64,000 nt of DNA from Hymenobacter monticola (GCF_022811645.1 NZ_CP094535.1:1-64000); one strand, 5' to 3'; counted from the stretch's first letter, positions 9,347 to 18,153 are shown. Numbers and translations are program-made. The notes: a model not told the origin generated them from the sequence alone.

Positions 9347-9543
9347 AGAATGCTCAGCATTCTAAAAATATCCGATACATAAAGAATGTTGATTGCAGCA
9401 AAGTTTTAAGTAACATACTCAACATTTTGAACATTTTGATTGTTGGCTGGGCGCGCAAGTTTTGATATAAATGATTGTCTGAAAGACTACTATATGATGA
9501 ACCAGAAATAATATTCTCAACATTTTCAAAATGTTGAGAATAT
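9347..9543. repeat. Centromere-like palindrome cluster upstream of parA
   Basis: A perfect palindrome lies at 9511-9543: two 16-base arms around a single C, with the core TTCTCAACATTTT. A smaller palindrome with 8-base arms (AGAATGCT and AGCATTCT around a C) lies at 9347-9363, and a half-site with the same CTCAACATTTT core lies at 9417-9428. The palindrome ends about 95 bases before parA. Repeated sites in this position usually serve as the partition centromere (parS/parC) or as operators for the parA operon. Assignment rests on position and symmetry only. Confidence 0.6.
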
Positions 9544-9638
9544 ACAAATAGCCAGGCAATCTTGGTATTTCCAGTATGTGCAGTATGCCGTTAGCATTAT
9601 GCTTTGTAATATTGTCGCATCACTGACATTGCTACTTC

Positions 9639-10397
9639 ATGAAAGTCATCACCTTTGCAAACCACAAGGGAGGGGTTGGTAAAACCACTTCCACGCTGAC
9701 GGTCGGTCAGGAACTGGCCCGTCGCGGGCAGCGGGTACTTTTCCTGGACTGCGACCCGCAGCATAACCTGACCATGAGTTTTGCCGCTAGTGTGGTGGCT
9801 CATCTGGGCACCGTCATCCGGGGCGAGCGCACGCTCAAGCAAATTATCGTCGGGGTAGGGGAGGGGATGGGTCTGGCTGGTTCGGCCCGGGAGCTGACGC
9901 AGCTCGAGAAGATACTGGGCCAGCAGCCCACCTACCAGTTCTTCCTGCGCGACCAATTGGAGGAAGTAGCGGCCGACTACGACTACGTGCTGATTGATAC
10001 GCCTCCTGCGCTCACCAGCCTCACCTACGCGGCCCTGGTGGCCAGTGACGCGGTGTTTATCCCTGTGCAGCCCGAGTTCTACGGCTATGAGGGCCTGACC
10101 ACGCTGCTGGACGCCTGCGCCATCATGGGCAAGAACTTCAACCCCCGCCTGAAGGTAGGAGGGCTGTTCCTGACGAAGTACTCGGCCAGCTACCGCCTCT
10201 CGCTGCACCACGACGTGGTGGCCATCATGCGGGACAACGCCGTGACGGGGCCGCTGCTCATGACTACCAGCATCCGGCAAAACGGCAAGCTCTCGGAAGC
10301 ACAGATTGAAAAGCAGAACCTGTTCACCTACGCGCCCGCCAGCAACGGCGCCGAAGATTACCGCAACCTCACCACTGAAATCCTCGCCCGTCTATGA
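9639..10397 (+). CDS. parA: ParA-type partition ATPase
   Basis: ParA drives segregation of the plasmid using ATP-dependent binding to the nucleoid. The 252-residue protein starts directly with the deviant Walker A box, HKGGVGKTT (residues 9-17). It has the switch region FLDCDPQHN (about 35-43) and the Walker B strand YDYVLIDTPPA (about 114-124). It lacks the N-terminal helix-turn-helix of type Ia ParA proteins, so it is of the small type Ib kind. The operon repressor would then be the partner protein downstream, whose ATG overlaps the parA stop by four bases. The palindrome cluster just upstream is the likely centromere. Confidence 0.93.
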   Translation: MKVITFANHKGGVGKTTSTLTVGQELARRGQRVLFLDCDPQHNLTMSFAASVVAHLGTVIRGERTLKQIIVGVGEGMGLAGSARELTQLEKILGQQPTYQFFLRDQLEEVAADYDYVLIDTPPALTSLTYAALVASDAVFIPVQPEFYGYEGLTTLLDACAIMGKNFNPRLKVGGLFLTKYSASYRLSLHHDVVAIMRDNAVTGPLLMTTSIRQNGKLSEAQIEKQNLFTYAPASNGAEDYRNLTTEILARL

Positions 10398-10771
10398 GCA
10401 CCGGTCCAAAAAAACGCTTCGGCAGCACGCTAACCCAGCCTGTTGCTCCCACCCCTGACGAGTTGATGTTCGGGACCGTCAGCCCACTGCCAGTACCTGC
10501 TGCTGTAGGCTCGATTCCAAGCCCTTCGGCGGTCGTACCCGCCCCGGCCGGTCCTACCGGGCGCTGGGTGCCCTTTGGGTCCTATGTGCGCGACCAAACT
10601 TACTTGCTGCTCAAGCAGGCGGAGTACTGGGAGCCCGGGTTTGAAATTCGACAGTTTCTGGAAGACACGCTGCAGGCTGCCCTGGCGCAACTGCCCGCTG
10701 CCCAGCGGCCATTGCCAGAACCCGTGCTGGAAAAGTTGCTCAAAACAAACCGCAAGCTGCGGCCAGAGTAG
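10394..10771 (+). CDS. Putative ParB-like partner of ParA
   Basis: A 125-residue protein with no clear match. The first 55 residues are Pro/Ser/Val-rich and look disordered. The second half is helical and contains a GSYVRDQTYLLLKQAEYW segment and a basic tail (LLKTNRKLRPE). Small type Ib partition operons usually pair ParA with a small, unrelated centromere-binding protein that has a flexible N terminus. The four-base overlap with parA makes that role likely here. The DNA-binding fold cannot be named from sequence alone. Confidence 0.6.
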   Translation: MSTGPKKRFGSTLTQPVAPTPDELMFGTVSPLPVPAAVGSIPSPSAVVPAPAGPTGRWVPFGSYVRDQTYLLLKQAEYWEPGFEIRQFLEDTLQAALAQLPAAQRPLPEPVLEKLLKTNRKLRPE

Positions 10772-10960
10772 CTTGGTTGCTCGTCTGCCTTACTAGTGCT
10801 GCCGCAGTGGGTTAGCTGAAGCTACTATTTGCTGCTCCAGCCTCCTAAGCTGCTCTAGATATTGCATATTTCTCTTATCAGAGAGGTGTAAGTAGAAAGG
10901 AAAAGATGAGTTGCAATCTGGTATAAACATTCTAACCCATTGATTGACAGAATATAGTAT

Positions 10961-11006
10961 AAAAAAGTACAACCGCCTATAAATTTTACGGATTTTGTAC
11001 TTTTTT
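10961..11006. repeat. Inverted repeat at edge of first replication origin
   Basis: Two perfect 12-base arms, AAAAAAGTACAA (10961-10972) and TTGTACTTTTTT (10995-11006), enclose an AT-rich loop. It lies between the partition operon and the iterons, in an AT-rich stretch. It may end the parA transcript or form part of the AT-rich melting region of the origin. Confidence 0.5.
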
Positions 11007-11024
11007 TTGCTTTTATGAGGGCGG

Positions 11025-11376
11025 GGTTGCTACAAAAAAGACGCTTAAAAAAAACTCTCTAGCTAGTTATCTTTAAACTCAAATTATAGTATTAGTATTA
11101 CGCTATCCAGAACCTGCTGATTAACAGTATTTTATGCGCGAAGGTTGCTACAAAAAGGACGCTAGGTTGCTACAAAAAAGACGCTAGGTTGCTACAAAAA
11201 AGACGCTGAATGATTTGAGGTTGCTACAAAAAGGACGCTACACACTCAGGTTGCTACAAAAAGGACGCTAGGTTGCTACAAAAAGGACGCTGCCAGACAA
11301 AAGGTTGCTACAAAAAGGACGCTGACAAGCCCAGGTTGCTACAAAAAAGACGCTAGGTTGCTACAAAAAGGACGCT
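11025..11376 (+). repeat. Origin iterons: ten 21-base direct repeats
   Basis: Ten copies of GGTTGCTACAAAAARGACGC plus T, all in the same orientation, start at 11025, 11143, 11165, 11187, 11219, 11249, 11271, 11303, 11334 and 11356. They are nearly identical; the only variation I saw is A or G at one position. Several start-to-start intervals are exactly 22 bases, or 30 to 32, so the sites tend to fall on the same helix face. The array ends 31 bases before the Rep_3 initiator gene, which is the classic arrangement of an iteron-controlled plasmid origin. The initiator should bind these repeats and limit copy number by handcuffing. Confidence 0.95.
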
Positions 11377-11407
11377 GACTGCCCTACGGTACCCCGACTT
11401 ATCCACC

Positions 11408-12706
11408 ATGAAAACACCTCCCAAACAGAACGCCGACAAGATAGTGGCCCAGCATAACGCACTCGTTAATGCGCGTTTCAGCTTTGTGCCTCTGCAGATG
11501 CGCTTGTTTCTGGCGCTGCTTTCTCGCATCAGTCTGGACGATACCGAATTTAAGGAACACATCATTCCGGTCAGCGAACTGCTGTTCGAGCGACACGGCG
11601 GCTCGGCTTACCAGCAGATTGACGAGATGTGTGACGACATCACCTCCTTCAAGCTATACATTGAAATACTGGAGGACGGTACCCGCAAACGCCGGCGGCG
11701 GCCCAAGTACGATTACATCCCGCTGATGGCCAAAGCGGGCTACGACGGGGACCTGGGCGGGATAGTGGCGGCCTTCAACCCCCTCATCATGCCGTACCTG
11801 CTGCAGCTACGCGAGAGCGGCAACTTCACGCTGGCCGACCTGGACGAGTTACGCAAGCTGAAAAGCCCCAGCTCGGTTCGCATTTACTGGCTGCTTAAAG
11901 AGTATTCGGACTTTGGGCAGCGGACCGTCACGCCGGAGCAGCTGCGCTTCATGCTCGATATTGCTGAAAACGAATACCCACGCTTCAGCAACTTCAAAGC
12001 GCGGGTGCTGGACCGGGCTCAGCTGGAACTAGCGCGCACCGATATGCCATTCACCTACGAATTAGAGCGGCAAAATCAATTGGTGCAACGCATCAAGTTC
12101 CTGTTTGGCTATGAGACGGCTAATACGGACACCAATGGAGCCGATGAAGGGCAGGAGACGAAACTTATTGAGAATACTGAACTTTCTCAACATTCTGAAA
12201 GTGCTGAGAAAGTTAGTAGTGATGAGCCCACTTGGATTCAGGCCTTACGGCTGATAGGGGTAAGCTTGCGTAGTATTAAGCAGATTACCAAACAGCTGGA
12301 GGAGAAGGAGTACCCCCTCGAATACGTTGACTTTGTATTATCCCGCATAGGCAAACAGCATCAACTGGGCAAAGTAAAAAAACCGGCAGGAGCAGTATAC
12401 AAAGCCTTGGTGGAAAAATACTTACTGGAAGAATACCTAGCCGAGCAAAAAGCGGCAAAGGCCATTCCAGTCAAAAAGCTTGTTGCCACAGCCAAGTTGA
12501 AAGCGCCTTTGCACGAAGAAGTGGCATTTCCCCTACGGGAGGTACGGGAAATGTATGAAAATCCTGGACCGTTCCTGAAGCGTCAGCTGCAGGAACCCAC
12601 TTTTGAACTGCACTTGGAGGCCATTTATCTAAGTCAGGGGTTCGTTCTCGTGCATCGCAATGGCGAAGATTGGCTAATCAAATCGGGTTCGCCTTTAATC
12701 TCATAA
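11408..12706 (+). CDS. Rep_3/RepB-family plasmid replication initiator (Rep 1)
   Basis: This 432-residue protein is a Rep_3 superfamily initiator with two winged-helix domains. Recognisable parts are the start VAQHNALVNARFSFVPLQMRLFL, the KSPSSVRIYWLLKEYSDFG segment (about residues 155-173) and the ENEYPRFSNFKARVLDRAQLEL segment (about 190-211). About 190 residues follow the core, which is longer than usual. They begin with a Ser/Glu-rich linker (about residues 245-275) whose DNA contains a palindrome like the one before parA. The gene lies directly downstream of ten iterons. It should bind them to open the origin and recruit helicase. Confidence 0.93.
   Translation: MKTPPKQNADKIVAQHNALVNARFSFVPLQMRLFLALLSRISLDDTEFKEHIIPVSELLFERHGGSAYQQIDEMCDDITSFKLYIEILEDGTRKRRRRPKYDYIPLMAKAGYDGDLGGIVAAFNPLIMPYLLQLRESGNFTLADLDELRKLKSPSSVRIYWLLKEYSDFGQRTVTPEQLRFMLDIAENEYPRFSNFKARVLDRAQLELARTDMPFTYELERQNQLVQRIKFLFGYETANTDTNGADEGQETKLIENTELSQHSESAEKVSSDEPTWIQALRLIGVSLRSIKQITKQLEEKEYPLEYVDFVLSRIGKQHQLGKVKKPAGAVYKALVEKYLLEEYLAEQKAAKAIPVKKLVATAKLKAPLHEEVAFPLREVREMYENPGPFLKRQLQEPTFELHLEAIYLSQGFVLVHRNGEDWLIKSGSPLIS
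12180..12214. repeat. Centromere-like palindrome inside rep gene
   Basis: Ten-base perfect arms, AACTTTCTCA (12180-12189) and TGAGAAAGTT (12205-12214), flank a partly symmetric centre that contains the same TCTCAACATT core as the palindrome upstream of parA. A TTGAGAAT copy sits a few bases before it. It falls in the part of the rep gene that codes a low-complexity linker, where the DNA is free to carry a second signal. Confidence 0.5.
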
Positions 12707-12753
12707 CAGCCCAATCAAAAAGTGCGGCTGCTATATGAGGTTCGTTCGTCGAC

Positions 12754-13884
12754 TCATTGAACCGGCGTTTCATTCTTGCTGCTGAAGAAGCCTAGCTGCC
12801 GGTCCTTTCGTATCTGTAGTGCATCGGCCTTCTGCTGCTCTAAAATTTGCTTGGCAGCGCGTACAAAGGCCGCGTTGCAATACTTTTCCCGGCTATCTAT
12901 GCGGTGGTCTGAGATTTCTTTCAATTGCCATTCCCGAATGAGTTTATTGATTCCGCTGACCTGAAGGATTGTTGCATAAAGGGCAATGTGCTGGTCAGCC
13001 ACCTTCCAACGGCGTAATTTCTCAACCAGTGCGCCCTTGACTGGGTCAGTAAGCCAGGTTATTGGGATAGTAGTGAGGCGCGGTTGTAATAAATCAAAGC
13101 GCAAGCCCACTATTTTCCGGCGGCCCCGCCCCACGCGTGCTGTTTCGTACCGAGGCTCAACCTCAAAGGCGACTTCTGTTTCCGCCAACTCTTGTAGGGC
13201 TTCCGCGGTTGTATTGCGGATAAGGTCGTTGACATTAGTGTACTTGAGCCGAGGATGACCGTCCTTATTTTTCTGCACGCGACCCCGCTTATCAGTTAGA
13301 TACCAGCAATCCAGTAATTGCCGGTACTCCTGCAGGCCAACCTCCCAGAAACCAGTGTCGCGAAATGCGGATAAAATTTCGTGGAGGCGCATTGAATACC
13401 AACTTCTAAGCTTAAGATAATTGTCGAGCCGGTAAGTGGTATAGTGCGCAAGCTGAATAAAATAGGGGCTTAACTGCGGATTAAGAAGCACAGTGATGAC
13501 GCCCCCATGGTAGCCCACAGGGCGCTCCTTGGTCGTGTCAAGCAGGTTGCGGACATGCCATTGCTCATTATCAAGGTTTTTAAATTCCCAGGTGGCGGCT
13601 GCCAACTCGCGTAAGGCGCCTTCCATCTCGCGGTAGGCAGTTTCCCGCGTGGTGTTGACGAACTCCGTGATGTCGGCTATGGCCAACTGGTAAAAATCTC
13701 GTAGTTGGAAGTCGTCGTCTCGGATTTGGTCGAATACCCGCGCCAGAATGCGCTTCGCCGTGACGCTCAGCTTGCCTTGCCGGGCAAACGTAACGTTCCA
13801 GTGCTGCTTAACGAATTCCTTGTGCTCTGGCTCATAAACCAAACCAAGCGGGTATATAGGAGGATGATGTGAACCGAACGACAT
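12754..13884 (-). CDS. Second Rep_3-family plasmid replication initiator (Rep 2)
   Basis: A second, clearly different initiator of 376 residues, read from the ATG at 13884; a TTG 27 bases upstream is possible but less likely. The fold is again two winged-helix domains: WNVTFARQGKLSVTAKRILARVFDQI near the start, then NYLKLRSWYSMRLHEILSAF in the middle, the typical Rep_3 'YSMRLYE' segment. It reads away from its own family of GGGGGTAAAACTCGTTTTAT repeats located just upstream. It converges with Rep 1, with fewer than 50 bases between the stops. The two proteins do not share obvious stretches of identity, so this is a second replicon and not a duplication. Confidence 0.9.
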   Translation of the reverse strand: MSFGSHHPPIYPLGLVYEPEHKEFVKQHWNVTFARQGKLSVTAKRILARVFDQIRDDDFQLRDFYQLAIADITEFVNTTRETAYREMEGALRELAAATWEFKNLDNEQWHVRNLLDTTKERPVGYHGGVITVLLNPQLSPYFIQLAHYTTYRLDNYLKLRSWYSMRLHEILSAFRDTGFWEVGLQEYRQLLDCWYLTDKRGRVQKNKDGHPRLKYTNVNDLIRNTTAEALQELAETEVAFEVEPRYETARVGRGRRKIVGLRFDLLQPRLTTIPITWLTDPVKGALVEKLRRWKVADQHIALYATILQVSGINKLIREWQLKEISDHRIDSREKYCNAAFVRAAKQILEQQKADALQIRKDRQLGFFSSKNETPVQ

Positions 13885-13954
13885 AGCAAATGAGATACAG
13901 ATTGACCGCAATCTAACAAAAAAACTAGATGTGTATAACTAACTCGTTTTTTAC

Positions 13955-14415
13955 GGGGGTAAAACTCGTTTTATTCAATTGAGGACTGGGGGTAAAGCTC
14001 GTTTTATTCGATTGATGAGTGGGGGTAAAACTCGTTTTATTCAGGTGGGAAAGTGGGGGTAAAGCTCGTTTTTTACGTTTTACTCCTTATAGTATACTAT
14101 TCTGTTTTTTTACAGAGACTATTTTTAAAAAAATCTACTAGATAGTTTGTCGCAATAAAAAAGCTTTTAGGAAGTGCTTTCGAACTCCTTTTCAGATTAG
14201 GGCAATCCAACTGCGCCACCATCCTTGTGCGCATATACGAACACGATGTGCGCCGATACGAACAACAAAACCAATCAGGTAGTGAAAGAATGGATATTAA
14301 GTGATTGCACTTTTTGATTAAAAATTTAAACTATAATCGCTCGGTGTGAAGTAGCCATACACACTTTTATCTCGAAATGGCTTCGGTCTGAATTAATAAA
14401 ACGAGTTTTACCCCC
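13955..14415 (-). repeat. Second iteron family upstream of Rep 2
   Basis: Four direct copies of a 22-base repeat (GGGGGTAAARCTCGTTTTAT plus two) lie at 13955-13976, 13988-14009, 14021-14042 and 14055-14076. Start-to-start spacing is 33, 33 and 34 bases, about three helical turns. A partial copy (AACTCGTTTT) lies at 13941. One inverted copy lies about 320 bases away, at 14395-14415, beyond an AT-rich stretch. The array directly precedes Rep 2 on its upstream side, as expected for its origin. Confidence 0.92.
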
Positions 14416-14721
14416 ACTGCAAATCTTCATGTCTGCAGGGGTTGTCCACTGTGTAAACGCTTTTGATACCCTCTTGCAACGCTAAACCGCTTTCGGCTTA
14501 GTAACAGGGAGCCGGACTGATGGGGGGAACAACTAATCAGGCGAGAGCAACCAACCTCACGGGGACCACAACCAAATTACCGCGCCAGTAGCAAATAGCC
14601 TTTGGTGCTACGGGGAAGCATATTGGTCTGGCAAACTTCCACTGCCTGCTTGTCAATCGGAACCATGCTGCTGCGCCCGTGCCGCGCCAAACAGCTTCGT
14701 AGCTACCGGCTCGACCACTGC
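14077..14721. other. Gene-free AT-rich stretch of second origin
   Basis: No gene is visible. The part around 14080-14170 is rich in A and T and is the likely strand-opening region of the second origin. The inverted iteron copy at 14395-14415 marks its far edge. The remainder up to 14721 has no structure I can name. Confidence 0.5.
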
Positions 14722-15293
14722 CTAGACAATGTCGGTTTGGGTGATGGACTGGCGGTGGAGCAGCAGGACTTCGCCCCGGGTCAGGGTCGGCACGGCTAAC
14801 AGCGACAGGGCGGCCACCGGTAACCCGACTTCCAGCCGGGTGGTCAGCTCGTCCAACGCCTCGTCTTCCAGCAGCAGCGCGGGGTGCAGGGCCTGGACAA
14901 TGGGCACGACCGAGCGCAGGTGAAAGCGGGTCGCATCCACAATGCGGCGAACGTCACCATAGCTCACGGGCACAAAGGGCGAGTTAGTATAGGTTTGCTC
15001 CAGGTCTTCCATGGGGACTCCCTCCAGCCACGCGGCCACTATCAGGGCCGCGTGGCCCGGCACAGGTAGGCCGTGGCATCGGGCAGCGAGCCTTGGTAGA
15101 GCTGCACAAAGTCCGCCCCCAGCTTCAGGGCCGCGTGGTGGGGCCAGGCCTTTTCCTTGGTGACGTTTTTAAACAGCGGCGTGTAGGTGTCGTCCAACTC
15201 CAGTTCCGGCAGGGCCTGCGTAAGGGCCAGCAAGCGGGGCAATGTCGCGGTCGCGGGGTTCAGCCGCCGCCGCAGGTGTAGCAGGGGGGGCAC
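14722..15293 (-). pseudogene. Ski2/Hel308-like helicase C-terminal remnant, frameshifted
   Basis: Two overlapping open frames (15293-15042 and 15063-14722) read as one broken protein. The second frame has the late helicase region: GHAALIVAAWLEGVPMEDL, then YGDVRRIVDATRFHLRSVV, then RLEVGLPVAALSLLAVPTLTR, which corresponds to the winged-helix and helical-hairpin end of Ski2/Hel308-type DEAD-box helicases. The motor domains are absent. The frame switches near 15050. This is most likely debris left by transposon insertion or deletion; the Tn3 fragment beside it supports that. Confidence 0.6.
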
Positions 15294-15314
15294 TAGAGCA
15301 GGAACATTGCCCCG

Positions 15315-15566
15315 CTAAGGAATTTCGACCAGTTGCTCTTCCCAGCTACTGGGGTTACGCAGCGGCCGCAACTCGCCGGCGGCAATGCGGTCAGGCAGAG
15401 TAAAATCGTAGCGGCCCAGCATGTTGACGTGCTCGTGCAGCAGGGGAGCGAGGCGCGCCACGTCGTCCGCCGGCGGCTCCCCTTTCGTTTGTTGCCACTG
15501 TTCCAGCGCCTGTTGCAACGTCCTCAGCATGAAGCTTTTGCCCGAAAGTGCTATTCGACCACTCAA
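15315..15566 (-). pseudogene. Tn3-family transposase C-terminal fragment
   Basis: Only the last part of a Tn3-type transposase is left, about 70 recognisable residues out of roughly 1000. The signature is LHEHVNMLGRYDFTLP followed by AAGELRPLRNP, which matches the usual C-terminal end of Tn3 transposases. Both the DDE catalytic core and the N-terminal DNA-binding part are missing. It marks the edge of a past transposition or recombination event. Confidence 0.7.
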
Positions 15567-15582
15567 AATCGGTCGCTGACCG

Positions 15583-15987
15583 TTATTCTTTTCTCGTCGC
15601 TGAGTTGCTGCTTGGGGCTGATGCCTGTGCTAATTCCTGCTGATAGGCCCAGTCCTCGGGGGTGAGGATGGCTTTTAGGAACGCATCGTAGCCCAAGTCG
15701 CGGCGCTCCAGCGCGTGCCGCCGCAGGGGCAGACTGTTCTTGCTCGCCTCAAATCCCTCGCGCACCATGGCTGCCCGCATCTTCACCGGTAAGCCTTCGA
15801 GCCAGTGGTGGAAGTCGTCTTCCGTTACCTCGCCGTCGGCCTGCTGCTGGTACCGGTAGCTGGCATTGCCGAGCCGAAACAGCCGGGCGTGGTAGGCGCG
15901 CTGCGCTTCCGGCAGCGCCGCTAGAAATTCCAGCTGCGACTGGTGGTACTTATCCAGGGGATGGCGGGGGCGGAGGAGCTCTTCCAT
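15583..15987 (-). CDS. Hypothetical protein, 134 residues
   Basis: I do not recognise this protein. It is helical, charged and without signal peptide or membrane segment. It contains RLGNASYRYQQQADGEVTEDDFHHWLEGLP, in part like small hypothetical proteins found next to mobile elements. It starts with ATG 19 bases after the stop of the upstream hypothetical gene, so the two may be cotranscribed. Confidence 0.5.
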   Translation of the reverse strand: MEELLRPRHPLDKYHQSQLEFLAALPEAQRAYHARLFRLGNASYRYQQQADGEVTEDDFHHWLEGLPVKMRAAMVREGFEASKNSLPLRRHALERRDLGYDAFLKAILTPEDWAYQQELAQASAPSSNSATRKE

Positions 15988-16006
15988 GGGGAAGTCAGTA
16001 AATCAC

Positions 16007-16858
16007 TTAAGCTATTCGCCCCTGCCGAGCGTAGGCACTCAACACCTCGGGGGCATCGTATAGGAGGCCGCCGGCGTCTTCGACTTCTTCCATGTCTATT
16101 TGGGGACTATCGCTGCGCAGCACTTGCCAGACCTGGGCAAAGGCCACGCGTACGATTGACCACGCGCGCTGTCCATACGGGTCGAACCGCACGGAGCACG
16201 TGAAACCCTCCTCTTCGATAACTAAGTTTTGAATAGTATGGGTCTGTAGATGGAGCATACCCAGTAGCACGGGGCCGTCCAGGCTCTCGAAAGAGGTGGT
16301 ATTCACCAGATAGTGATTGTTGGGGTCTGCCAGGCCCGCCTCCACCGCCGTCAGCACGGCCACCAGCGGGTGTTCTCCAGAGGGGGGAGCCGCCGCATAG
16401 GCCTGGTTGATATCGGCCGGGGTGGGGTAGCGCTGATAGACTTGCGCGTTATAATAAATAATGGTGTCGGGGCCGTAGCGAATATCGTCCGCCGTTTGCC
16501 CGGCAGACGTAAGTTGTTTGCGGCAGAGCTGATAAAGCTGGTCGAAGGGAACGGTGGCCCGGAAGCGGTCGGCCCATGGGCCCGGGTAATGCCGTTCGCC
16601 CCGTTCGGGATAGCGGACCAATTCCGTGTCGAAGGCCACGAAATCTAGTCCCACCTCCACGTTGGCTACCTCGCCCTGCCGCAGGGCAAACACGGCGGGG
16701 AAGTGCCGGTAGCGTGGATGATTCGTGCGGTCATAGTAGTGTCCCCCCAGCAGATAGGTAATGCCGGGGTCGGCCAGGTCCGCCACTAATTGCTGCAGCA
16801 GTGCGGGCAATTGAGCCGGGTCGGTGGCAGGAGCGGGCGGGTGGGCAATCGGGTTCAT
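16007..16858 (-). CDS. Hypothetical protein, 283 residues
   Basis: Not recognised. The ATG at 16858 is preferred over a GTG at 16891. The N-terminal 20 residues are Pro/Ala-rich; the rest has a mixed alpha/beta pattern with many aromatic residues (ITYLLGGHYYDRTNHPRYRHF, DTIIYYNAQVYQRYP). There is no membrane segment or known motif. It resembles the cytosolic 'immunity-like' hypothetical proteins common in Bacteroidota, but that is only an impression. Confidence 0.55.
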   Translation of the reverse strand: MNPIAHPPAPATDPAQLPALLQQLVADLADPGITYLLGGHYYDRTNHPRYRHFPAVFALRQGEVANVEVGLDFVAFDTELVRYPERGERHYPGPWADRFRATVPFDQLYQLCRKQLTSAGQTADDIRYGPDTIIYYNAQVYQRYPTPADINQAYAAAPPSGEHPLVAVLTAVEAGLADPNNHYLVNTTSFESLDGPVLLGMLHLQTHTIQNLVIEEEGFTCSVRFDPYGQRAWSIVRVAFAQVWQVLRSDSPQIDMEEVEDAGGLLYDAPEVLSAYARQGRIA

Positions 16859-16891
16859 AACAGGGGAGCTAGCGTTGGCAAGATAAGGCAC

Positions 16892-17289
16892 TTGTTTTCC
16901 CTAACTATCTATCGGCAACCAGCACCCGCTGTCTAGCTCAATTTGCTGGTAGTAAGTAATGCTGACCAAAATTCCTTAGCAGGGTTTTCGGTTCCTGCCC
17001 TCGTGAGCCTCCACTAGCTGCGTCTGCATGATGGCAGTTCTGCAGGGGGGCAACCAATCGTGCTGGCCAAGCGGTAGCATCGCGAGTGAAGTGTTGGCCT
17101 CGGGCAATAGGCAAACCTTTGCTTTGCAAAGCCTCACGTTCCCCTTAGAATGCCTGCGCCGTGTGTCCGAGGTCAGCAGGCCATGCGCCGCCGCCAGCTC
17201 TCCGGTATATCGCCGCCGATTAGCTAGCAGCGTGCCCTGGCATCGATTGGATGGCTTTCGGCGGCCGCCGGAAAAGAACGGGGGAGGGA
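16892..17289. other. Gene-free spacer downstream of rpoD
   Basis: About 400 bases with no convincing gene. The rpoD terminator should lie near the right end, but I see no strong hairpin with a T tract. Confidence 0.4.
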
Positions 17290-18153
17290 CTAGCCCAGGT
17301 ACGGTTTCAGGGCCTTCGAGCGCGTGGTGTGCTTGAGGCGGCGAATGGCCTTTTCCTTAATCTGCCGCACCCGCTCGCGGGTCAAACTGAACTGCTCGCC
17401 GATTTCCTCCAATGTCCGCGCCGCGTGGCCATTCAGTCCGAAGTGAAGCGTCACGACATCGGCCTCGCGCAGGGTCAGGGTCGAGAGGGCCCGCTGCACC
17501 TCCCGACGCAGGGAGTCGTCCAGCAGGCCCGCATCGGGGCTTTCGGCATCCTCGTTGGCCATCACGTCGAGCAGGCGGTTTTCCTCACCCTGCACGAAGG
17601 GCGCATCCATCGAGACGTGACGGCCCGATATTTTCATCGTGTCCACCACTTCTGAGGTGCTCAGCTCCAGCAGCTCGGCAATCTCGTCGGCCGAGGGCTC
17701 GCGCTCGAACTTCTGCTCCAGCTCCGAGAACGAGCGGCTGATTTTATTCAGCGAGCCCACCCGGTTCAGGGGCAGGCGCACGATGCGGCTCTGCTCGGCC
17801 AGCGCTTGCAGGATGCTCTGGCGAATCCACCACACGGCGTAACTGATAAACTTGAAGCCCTTCGTCTCGTCGAAACGCTTGGCCGCTTTAATCAGCCCCA
17901 GGTTGCCCTCGTTGATGAGGTCGCCCAGGGTCAGGCCCTGGTTCTGATACTGCTTGGATACCGAGACCACGAAGCGCAGGTTGGCCTTGGTCAGCTTTTC
18001 GAGGGCCATCTGGTCGCCCTCGCGGATGCGCTGGGCCAGCTCGACTTCCTCGTCAATGGTTACCAGGCTCACTTTGCCAATCTCCTGCAGGTATTTGTCC
18101 AGCGACTGGCTTTCGCGGTTGGTAATCTGTTTGCTGATTTTAAGCTGTCTCAT
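17290..18153 (-). CDS. rpoD: RpoD-type primary sigma factor (Bacteroidota form)
   Basis: This 287-residue protein has the full set of sigma-70 regions without the long N-terminal region 1.1, as usual in Bacteroidota. Region 1.2/2.1 starts at [15 protein letters not shown], and region 2 holds [20 protein letters not shown], then [20 protein letters not shown] and [19 protein letters not shown]. Region 4 ends in [20 protein letters not shown]. It should direct RNA polymerase to housekeeping promoters (TTTG / TAnnTTTG in this phylum). Finding it in the same window as two plasmid replication modules means it is either an extra copy on the plasmid or evidence of integration into the chromosome. 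A few residues differ from the family as I remember it (for example [13 protein letters not shown]). Confidence 0.93.
   Translation of the reverse strand: MRQLKISKQITNRESQSLDKYLQEIGKVSLVTIDEEVELAQRIREGDQMALEKLTKANLRFVVSVSKQYQNQGLTLGDLINEGNLGLIKAAKRFDETKGFKFISYAVWWIRQSILQALAEQSRIVRLPLNRVGSLNKISRSFSELEQKFEREPSADEIAELLELSTSEVVDTMKISGRHVSMDAPFVQGEENRLLDVMANEDAESPDAGLLDDSLRREVQRALSTLTLREADVVTLHFGLNGHAARTLEEIGEQFSLTRERVRQIKEKAIRRLKHTTRSKALKPYLG

Noticed and set aside
14179..14220. tRNA-like stretch on the minus strand near the second origin (GGCGCAGTTGG, CTGAAAA and GTTCGAA in the order of D-arm, Phe-type anticodon loop and T-loop).
   Set aside because: The acceptor stem and most arm pairs are missing and the spacing is too short for a tRNA. 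At best it is a worn relic or attachment-site trace; chance cannot be excluded.
11025..14415. A CRISPR array as the explanation for the repeats.
   Set aside because: Repeat spacing is short and uneven, spacers are 1 to about 100 bases, no cas gene is present, and each array abuts a Rep_3 gene; these are iterons.
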